DNA from: JBGTLW01 sp041743835
Lineage (GTDB): Bacteria; Planctomycetota; Phycisphaerae; Phycisphaerales; Phycisphaeraceae
Reading direction: 5' to 3'
Assembly: GCA_041743835.1 (NCBI GenBank)
Contig: JBGTLW010000359.1
Location: 1-7,459 of the forward strand
DNA length: 7,459 nt
Of the stretch, positions 1 to 3,844 are shown in pieces. Every line of letters starts with the position of its first letter. The first letter of the stretch is position 1. Position numbers and translations under genes: made by a program. The notes under the pieces were generated by a model that ran no database searches, was not told the DNA's origin, and was given only the letters and a program-made list of their open reading frames with translations.

Positions 1-216
1 AGCGGCGTGGATGATCCTGGCCGTTTCAACCGGCCGCGTCACTGGCTGCGGACGGTTAACACGCCGATCAATGGCGAGGAACTTGAGGCGTTGCGTCTGG
101 CGTCGAAGCGTGACCGGCCCTACGGCAGCGCGTCGTGGGTGACCCGCATGATCGCCCGCCACGGCCTACAATCCACCCTCCGGCCCCCCGGCCGACCAAG
201 AAAGGACGGGGCGTAG
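1..216 (+). pseudogene. C-terminal remnant of a REP-associated (IS200/Y1-type) transposase, left copy
   Basis: This reading frame enters from the left edge and ends at TAG 214-216. It encodes the C-terminal tail typical of RAYT transposases, with RPRHWLRTVN, then GEELEALRLASKR, then RPYGSASWVTR, and the closing LQSTLRPPGRPRKDG. In family members this tail follows the HUH/Tyr catalytic domain, with its HxH motif and nicking tyrosine, which acts on REP hairpins. No catalytic domain is visible here, but the frame is cut by the window edge, so an intact gene further left cannot be excluded. The same tail appears at 1309-1608, where the gene is clearly broken. The likely state is a decayed copy. 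The family call is secure from the tail pattern; the pseudogene status is inferred. Confidence 0.65.
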
Positions 217-250
217 AAAAAAAAGGGGAGCGTCCCCGTTTCGATACCCC
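1..250 (+). repeat. Long direct repeat, left copy (partner 1393-1641)
   Basis: Aligned by eye, positions 1-250 match 1393-1641 in the same orientation with four substitutions and one A missing from an A-run, about 98% identity. The repeat holds the RAYT C-terminal tail, its TAG stop, an A-tract (217-224) and a GC hairpin (gggga-gcg-tcccc, 225-237) followed by GTTTCGATAC. The match may continue left of the window. The two copies enclose the AT-rich gene at 423-1175. Confidence 0.92.
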
Positions 251-264
251 CGTTTCGATACCCC
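225..264 (+). repeat. REP-like hairpin followed by a two-copy 14-bp tandem repeat
   Basis: A 5-bp stem with a 3-base loop (gggga-gcg-tcccc, 225-237) lies nine bases after the transposase stop. The 14-mer CCCCGTTTCGATAC occurs at 234-247 and again at 248-261, followed by CCC. The right-hand copy at 1616-1641 carries the 14-mer only once. The layout fits a REP palindrome at the 3' end of a RAYT unit. The extra 14-mer looks like local slippage or a second insertion junction. Confidence 0.75.
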
Positions 265-422
265 AAAAGGACTCAAGGGTCTATCAAATTGTTTGCGCGA
301 GGATGTCGGCAAACGCAATTGCAACAGGTTTGCTAGAATCACATTGGAAAGTATTCAACTATTGACACGGACGACACTTGTTCCCTTGTGTAATACGCTA
401 AAATAATACATGGTTTGTTATT
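251..422. promoter_or_regulatory. Leader region of the AT-rich gene with a possible extended -10 promoter
   Basis: This 172-base stretch is AT-rich like the gene that follows, so it probably arrived with it. At 331-339 the sequence TGCTAGAAT fits an extended -10 element (TGn plus a TATAAT-like hexamer), but no good -35 lies about 17 bases upstream. A perfect TTGACA at 362-367 has no -10 at normal spacing: the best TAATAC, at 391-396, is 23 bases away. An imperfect 10-bp hairpin with a 2-base bulge spans 287-320 (AATTG+TTTGC against GCAAA+CG+CAATT). No Shine-Dalgarno sequence precedes the ATG at 423. The promoter call is weak. Confidence 0.25.
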
Positions 423-1175
423 ATGAATAATCAAAGAATGGATATAATTAAAAATACTATTCTGCTGGGCGGAGATCCTGATTGTCGTAATATGGATGAT
501 ATTTATGTGGAAGCAAGGTCAACCTCGCCACTCAGCCCGGAGGATGCACGCGAAATCATCAAGCATTTGATATCCAACGGAGTTCCAGAAGAAGAGGTGC
601 GCAACAATGTTCCAGCACAGTATTGGATTGACGACATACGCGCATTGTTGAGCCGCCTTTGCTGTGAATATTGCGAAGCACGAGACAAGAAACAACTCGG
701 CAGCTTTAACTTTGATTTACAGTATACCTTTCTTTGCTTTGTCAGAAGGTGGCGAATTGCCATGTCACAGGTTGAGCAGCAAGCCATCCGAAAAATTGTT
801 GAAGAAACACATATAAATGCGTTGATATCAGATAAGTGCTGCAATCGGCCCGAGCTAGCTTTTTTGATGTATTGGGATAAAGGCAAGCCTAACTTAAACG
901 CAAACTCTCATTTCTATCGTCACGCCAAGAATGGCGCGCACTCGCTTGCCGAAATTTTATCGAGTCATTTATCAACAGATGAAAAGCTGCATGTTTTTTT
1001 TGGTTTGTCACGGGATTCCGTCAATCCGACCTACAGTTGGGAAGTATGGCAGGGCGATGACGAAGACGCGACCGCCGAGGCGTGTGGCATATCATCGGAA
1101 GAATATGCTCAATTAAATGAATCTGATAAGCATATAATTTTAGAAGCGATTCGATCTCTGGCTGGGGGAATTTAG
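423..1175 (+). CDS. Hypothetical protein, 250 aa, AT-rich, probably horizontally acquired
   Basis: I do not recognise this protein with confidence. It is soluble-looking, with no signal peptide or membrane span, and mostly helical in composition. It has eight cysteines (21, 80, 81, 84, 105, 139, 140, 221), a central segment CNRPELAFLMYW (140-151) and an acidic C-terminal part (about 206-236). The 'C..PELAF..YW' stretch faintly recalls DUF4274-like immunity-type proteins, but this is speculation. Codon use is strikingly AT-rich (many AAT, ATA, TTA codons) against GC-rich neighbours on the right, a sign of recent transfer. The ATG at 423 is the longest start; ATG at 438 is an alternative, and neither has a clear Shine-Dalgarno. 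The gene stands alone between RAYT/REP repeats. The intact 250-codon frame in non-native DNA argues that it is real. Confidence 0.8.
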   Translation: MNNQRMDIIKNTILLGGDPDCRNMDDIYVEARSTSPLSPEDAREIIKHLISNGVPEEEVRNNVPAQYWIDDIRALLSRLCCEYCEARDKKQLGSFNFDLQYTFLCFVRRWRIAMSQVEQQAIRKIVEETHINALISDKCCNRPELAFLMYWDKGKPNLNANSHFYRHAKNGAHSLAEILSSHLSTDEKLHVFFGLSRDSVNPTYSWEVWQGDDEDATAEACGISSEEYAQLNESDKHIILEAIRSLAGGI

Positions 1176-1192
1176 TTGGGGACATGCTCTGT

Positions 1193-1234
1193 TGACACCA
1201 GGCGTATTCAATTCCGGGACCCGGAAAGGTGTCA
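1193..1234 (+). repeat. Two-part palindrome (second REP-like family) just after the AT-rich gene
   Basis: An outer 7-bp inverted pair, TGACACC (1193-1199) and GGTGTCA (1228-1234), encloses an inner perfect palindrome TTCCGGG-A-CCCGGAA (1212-1226). It begins 17 bases after the gene's stop codon. Its sequence differs from the GGGGACGC-type hairpins of the RAYT remnant, so it seems to belong to another REP-like family. It could act as a transcription terminator for the upstream gene, although no clear T-tract follows. Confidence 0.6.
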
Positions 1235-1256
1235 GGAGCCATAAATCTTAGCACGA

Positions 1257-1283
1257 GTATCGAAACGGGGACGCTCCCCGTTT
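1257..1283 (+). repeat. REP palindrome, inverted partner of the 3' hairpin at 1616-1638
   Basis: Positions 1263-1283 form a perfect hairpin with a 9-bp stem (AAACGGGGA / TCCCCGTTT) and a CGC loop. The 23 bases 1257-1279 are the exact reverse complement of 1616-1638, and also of 225-247. These inverted copies bracket the transposase remnant at 1309-1608, as REP sequences bracket RAYT genes in known REP-RAYT units. Confidence 0.8.
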
Positions 1284-1308
1284 TGACGCGGGGTGCGGGG
1301 CGTTGTAG

Positions 1309-1608
1309 CATGGACGGTGGTCGAGCCTGTGGCGTTGGCGTTTCGGGGATGAGCAGGCCAGGGCGATGCTGTCGCCGTGGCCCCTGCCCGCGAGCGGCGT
1401 GGATGATCCTGGCCGTTTCAACCGGCCGCGTCACTGGCTCCGGACGGTGAACACGCCGATCAATGGCGAGGAACTTGAGGCGTTGCGTCTGGCGTCGAAG
1501 CGTGGCCGGCCCTACGGCAGCGCGTCGTGGGTGACCCGCATGATCGCCCGCCACGGCCTACAATCCACCCTCCGGCCCCCCGGCCGACCAAGGAAGGACG
1601 GGGCGTAG
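1309..1608 (+). pseudogene. RAYT transposase, C-terminal fragment (right copy), truncated
   Basis: The frame opens after an in-frame TAG (1306-1308) and reads GRWSSLWRWRFGDEQARAMLSPWPLP, then RPRHWLRTVNTP, GEELEALRLASKRGRPYG, WVTRMIARHGL and STLRPPGRPRKDG, stopping at TAG 1606-1608. 'WSSL', 'LSPWPLP', 'RGRPYG..SWV' and 'STLRPRGRPRK' are the successive signatures of the RAYT C-terminal region. The HUH catalytic domain (HxH and Tyr), which normally occupies the first ~150 residues, is absent: only about 25 bases separate the REP palindrome at 1263-1283 from the stop codon. An 11-residue stretch, ASGVDDPGRFN, sits between LSPWPLP and RPRHWL where the family normally has none, and it is shared with the left copy. 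The fragment cannot encode an active transposase. Confidence 0.8.
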
Positions 1609-1641
1609 AAAAAAAGGGGAGCGTCCCCGTTTCGATACCCC
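1393..1641 (+). repeat. Long direct repeat, right copy (partner 1-250)
   Basis: This is the same unit as 1-250, offset by 1392 bases. The four substitutions lie near 1440, 1449, 1505 and 1592, and the A-run after the stop codon is one base shorter. Upstream of 1393 the RAYT frame continues to 1309. In the left copy the corresponding sequence would lie outside the window. Confidence 0.92.
1616..1638 (+). repeat. REP hairpin downstream of the transposase remnant
   Basis: This is a gggga-gcg-tcccc stem-loop followed by GTTTCGATAC, the exact reverse complement of 1257-1279. It lies seven bases after the remnant's stop codon and immediately before the flgM-like tail. It probably marks the right end of the REP/RAYT insertion. 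Confidence 0.75.
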
Positions 1642-1754
1642 GGCGGGGCTTGGTCGCCCGCGTCCGCAAGCAGATCGACTCTGACCCGGCCTACGACACC
1701 GGTGCCCGGCTCGATACGGCGCTGGACCGGTTGATCGACCGCTTGGGTGCCTGA
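1642..1754 (+). pseudogene. 3' end of a flgM-like (anti-sigma-28) gene, 5' part missing
   Basis: In the frame ending at TGA 1752-1754 the sequence reads GLVARVRKQIDSD, PAYDTGARLD and TALDRLIDRLGA. The pattern 'RVRxxI...G/DxYDTxxxLDxALDRLIDxL' matches the C-terminal helices of planctomycete FlgM, the anti-sigma factor that holds flagellar sigma-28 until the hook-basal body is finished. Upstream the frame runs straight into the REP hairpin at 1616-1638, with no start codon or N-terminal half of its own. The gene appears to be cut by the REP/RAYT insertion. Its 5' part may lie left of the window or be lost. It converges on the GH4 gene 31 bases away. A chance resemblance of a 36-residue helical tail remains possible. 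Confidence 0.45.
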
Positions 1755-1785
1755 CTCCCGCGCGGCGAAGCGCAGCCATTAGCGC

Positions 1786-3435
1786 TTAGTGCTTCTGGGA
1801 TTTGCCAGACGCGGCGGAGGGTTTGGCGCTGGTGCGCTGCTCGGCCTTGGCTCGGCTGGCCGCAGCCTTGTCCGCCGCCATCACGCTGGCTTCCTTGTTC
1901 TTGCGGAGCTCGGCGACGGTCTTGGTCTTGAGACGGGCCGCGCCACGCCAAGCACGCAGCTTCACGCGGGTGCCCGCCTTCTCCGCTGCGGCCAGTCGTT
2001 TGGCTGCCGCGGCGATGTCCTGCTTCGCGTAGTTAGGCAGCCACTTGCTTTGTGCGGTGAGCATGTGGTCGGCCAACTGCCAGACCTCCTCGGGGTTGCA
2101 CACCGCGCCGGTCAGCGGGTCGTGGAGCATCGCCTGCTTGAGCAGCATCACGTCGCCGGCGACCGCGGCATCCTTGCTCATGCGCTGGACGTTGACGCTG
2201 GCGACGCAGGTCGCGGCACAGGCCTGGGGCAGGGTGAACCCCTCGACCATGTGGATGCCGAAGCGGTCCACGTAGCCGGGCGATTCGACGACGCAGTCGG
2301 CCGGGAGGTTGGTGATGATGCCACGGTTCCGCACGTTGAAGTGGCCGCGGTAGGTGCGCCCGGTCTCGCGGGCCTCGATGATGTAGCTGCCGTGCTCGGA
2401 GCTGCGTCCCCAGGTGTCGATGGGTTTGCCGGCCTCGGCCAGCCACTTGGGGAAGTCGGTCTTGAACCAGCCCCGGCCCTCGGTGCAGACGCGGAGGTAC
2501 CCGCCGGTCTCCCCGTTGATCCAGCTCGACAGGTCGATCCACCGGGTAATCTCCTTGGGCCGCTTGCGGTACCACGGCAGGTACTCGGACAGGTGGCCGT
2601 TGGACTCGGTGGAGTACACCCCGAACCGGCGGAGCACGTCGATCCGGCACTTCTCGGTTTTCGAGAGGTGCGGGTGGGCCTCGAACGCGGCCAGCAATTC
2701 ATCCGCCCCGACCGTTCGGCCCTTGTATTTCACGTCGATATACCACGTCTGGTGATTGATGCCGACACACTGGATGTCCACCGCCTGACGGTGCGCGACG
2801 AGCGGCCGGCCGAACGGGTCTTTGGTGTCGTCGGGCTGCTTGTCGCCGTGGAACTGCGACAGGGCCGAGGCGATCTGCCGCCACCCGCCCTCGACGCCGT
2901 GACACAGGCCGACGGTGTTGACGCCCCGGCCGCGGTCGAAGGCATCGAGCGCGGCCCAGGTGTTCATGGCCATGGGGTTGGCGTAGTTGAGGAACAGCAC
3001 GCCGCCCTCGCGGGTGGTGTTGGCGACTTCTTTCATGTCGCGTTGGAAGGCCAGCACCTGCGGGATGTTCCGCTGGCCGTACATGATGCCCCCGGCACAG
3101 AGCGTGTCGCCGACGCACTGGTCGATGCCGTACTGGAGCGGGATGTCGATGTCGGTGGCAAACGCTTCGAGCCCGCCGATGCGTGTGCAGTTGATGACGT
3201 AGTCCGCGCCTTCGAGGACGCGCTTGCGCTGGAGCGAGGTGGTCAGCTTCGCGGGGAGCTGGTTGGCTTTGATGTCCTTGGCGAGGATCTGGGCGACCCG
3301 GTCGAGGTTGCCCCGGTCGATGTCGTGCAGGGCGATGTGGGTGTCGCGCAGCTCGGGCACCTGGAGCAGGTCCTGGGTGAGCCGACGTGTGAACCCGATG
3401 GACCCCGCCCCGATGAAGGCGACTTTGAGCGGCAT
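1786..3435 (-). CDS. GH4 family glycosidase, probable alpha-galactosidase (MelA-like)
   Basis: A 549-residue member of glycoside hydrolase family 4, whose enzymes cleave glycosides by an oxidation-elimination route with NAD+ and Mn2+. Visible motifs are the N-terminal Rossmann loop FIGAGSIGF (7-15), VGDTLCAGGI (108-117), FLNYANPMAMNTW (148-160) as in E. coli MelA, GLCHGV (176-181) whose Cys178/His179 correspond to the metal-binding cysteine region, GINHQTWY (225-232) with the second metal-binding His, and SNGHLSEYLPWY. The MelA-type NPMAMNTWA and LCH motifs favour alpha-galactosidase over alpha-glucosidase or alpha-galacturonidase, but substrate cannot be settled from sequence. No signal peptide is seen, so the enzyme is probably cytoplasmic. 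ATG 3435 is preferred over the upstream start at 3522 because AGAAAGG lies six bases before it and a promoter overlaps the longer version. Residues ~474-549 are a Lys/Ala-rich tail absent from MelA. Confidence 0.88.
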   Translation of the reverse strand: MPLKVAFIGAGSIGFTRRLTQDLLQVPELRDTHIALHDIDRGNLDRVAQILAKDIKANQLPAKLTTSLQRKRVLEGADYVINCTRIGGLEAFATDIDIPLQYGIDQCVGDTLCAGGIMYGQRNIPQVLAFQRDMKEVANTTREGGVLFLNYANPMAMNTWAALDAFDRGRGVNTVGLCHGVEGGWRQIASALSQFHGDKQPDDTKDPFGRPLVAHRQAVDIQCVGINHQTWYIDVKYKGRTVGADELLAAFEAHPHLSKTEKCRIDVLRRFGVYSTESNGHLSEYLPWYRKRPKEITRWIDLSSWINGETGGYLRVCTEGRGWFKTDFPKWLAEAGKPIDTWGRSSEHGSYIIEARETGRTYRGHFNVRNRGIITNLPADCVVESPGYVDRFGIHMVEGFTLPQACAATCVASVNVQRMSKDAAVAGDVMLLKQAMLHDPLTGAVCNPEEVWQLADHMLTAQSKWLPNYAKQDIAAAAKRLAAAEKAGTRVKLRAWRGAARLKTKTVAELRKNKEASVMAADKAAASRAKAEQRTSAKPSAASGKSQKH

Positions 3436-3441
3436 GGCTGG

Positions 3442-3498
3442 CCTTTCTGTGATTGACTTCTTGGGCCAAACGATATGGATGCGCACGCAAAGTATCAA
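3442..3498 (-). promoter_or_regulatory. Promoter and Shine-Dalgarno of the GH4 gene
   Basis: On the minus strand TTGATA (plus 3493-3498) is separated by exactly 17 bases from TATCGT (plus 3470-3475), a plausible housekeeping sigma promoter with 5/6 and 4/6 matches. The predicted transcript start, near 3463, leaves a leader of about 28 bases containing AGAAAGG (plus 3442-3448), six bases before ATG 3435. No operator or riboswitch is evident. Confidence 0.5.
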
Positions 3499-3515
3499 CA
3501 GGGCGGCTATCCACA

Positions 3516-3540
3516 GAGCCACGCACGTTAGTAAGCGGTT
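3516..3540 (+). repeat. REP-like unit A1 (diverged copy)
   Basis: GAGCCACGCACGTTAGTAAG plus CGGTT matches units 3631-3664 (inverted) and 3719-3751 (direct) with two mismatches. It lies just upstream of the GH4 promoter, which is on the other strand, and begins the repeat array of this intergenic space. Confidence 0.75.
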
Positions 3541-3557
3541 CCCTCCGCATCATCAGA

Positions 3558-3602
3558 GCCGCCTCGTCCCCGAGGCGGTCCGCCGCGGGGACGCGGCGGC
3601 TC
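3558..3602. repeat. Tandem pair of GC hairpins (double stem-loop)
   Basis: Two perfect 8-bp stems with 4-base loops lie back to back: CCGCCTCG/CGAGGCGG (3559-3578) and CCGCCGCG/CGCGGCGG (3580-3599). They are flanked by AGCCGC and GCGGCT, so the whole block can also fold as one cruciform. No T-tract follows, so it is more like a REP/BIME-type structure than a classical terminator, and it lies between two divergent genes where no terminator is needed. Confidence 0.75.
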
Positions 3603-3630
3603 GGTGAAGGCGCACTTCGCCAAACCCGAG

Positions 3631-3664
3631 AAAGACAACCGCTTACTTACGTGCGCGGCTCTTT
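3631..3664 (-). repeat. REP-like unit A2, inverted
   Basis: Bases 3632-3661 are the perfect 30-bp reverse complement of 3722-3751. The arms are separated by 60 bases that contain unit B1. The unit's core, read on the minus strand, is GCGCACGTAAGTAAGCGGTT. Confidence 0.88.
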
Positions 3665-3678
3665 GAAGGCAACAAAGG

Positions 3679-3707
3679 CACCCGCTCCCTCACGGTCGCG
3701 GCTCGTT
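3679..3707 (-). repeat. REP-like unit B1
   Basis: This 29-bp sequence is repeated identically at 3772-3800. Read on the minus strand it starts AACGAGCCGCG, the same 11-base head as unit A3 (3719-3729), so A and B units are related. The heads of B1 and A3 form a perfect 11-bp stem around an 11-base loop (3697-3707 with 3719-3729), a BIME-like inverted pair. Confidence 0.88.
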
Positions 3708-3718
3708 GGTGCGCCTTA

Positions 3719-3751
3719 AACGAGCCGCGCACGTAAGTAAGCGGTTGTCTT
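3719..3751 (+). repeat. REP-like unit A3, direct
   Basis: It carries the right arm of the 30-bp perfect inverted repeat with 3632-3661 and pairs through its AACGAGCCGCG head with B1. The three A units share GCACGT(A/T)AGTAAGCGGTT. Confidence 0.88.
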
Positions 3752-3771
3752 GAAAATGTAACGCGCGACAT

Positions 3772-3800
3772 CACCCGCTCCCTCACGGTCGCGGCTCGTT
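3772..3800 (-). repeat. REP-like unit B2
   Basis: An exact 29-bp copy of unit B1 (3679-3707) in the same orientation. It ends 32 bases before the -10 box of the downstream NfeD gene, so the array ends right at that promoter. Confidence 0.88.
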
Positions 3801-3832
3801 AAGGCGGGGAGGCCAACGGGGTCGCGGCGATC

Positions 3833-3838
3833 TATAAT
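3833..3838 (+). promoter_or_regulatory. -10 box of the NfeD gene, probably giving a leaderless mRNA
   Basis: A perfect TATAAT ends seven bases before the A of ATG 3845, the distance at which transcription normally starts. No Shine-Dalgarno exists in the intervening CCCGGC. The -35 region (around 3810-3815, AGGCCA) is poor. The simplest reading is a leaderless transcript beginning at or next to the start codon. Confidence 0.55.
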
Positions 3839-3844
3839 CCCGGC

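Noticed and set aside
362..396. TTGACA at 362-367 as the -35 of the AT-rich gene
   Set aside because: The nearest -10-like hexamer (TAATAC, 391-396) is 23 bases away, too far for a normal promoter.
1021..1554. Minus-strand frame of 177 codons across the island
   Set aside because: It runs through the end of the AT-rich gene, two palindromes and the antisense of the transposase remnant, so it is not a coherent gene.
1789..3456. Plus-strand open frame of 555 codons opposite the GH4 gene
   Set aside because: It is the antisense shadow of a clear GH4 enzyme in GC-rich DNA; its translation is Gly/Val/Ala/Arg-rich without any family motif.
3436..3522. Longer GH4 start at 3522 adding 29 residues
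   Set aside because: The extra stretch overlaps a good promoter, lacks similarity to the family, and the Rossmann fold begins directly after ATG 3435, which has its own Shine-Dalgarno.
3453..3719. Short frames translating to peptides with PLTYVRGS or PLTNVRGS
   Set aside because: These are chance translations of REP-like A units in the intergenic array, a known source of spurious small proteins.
3516..3800. Possible CRISPR array
   Set aside because: Repeats occur in both orientations with uneven spacing and are of two related types; no regular repeat-spacer pattern or cas genes.
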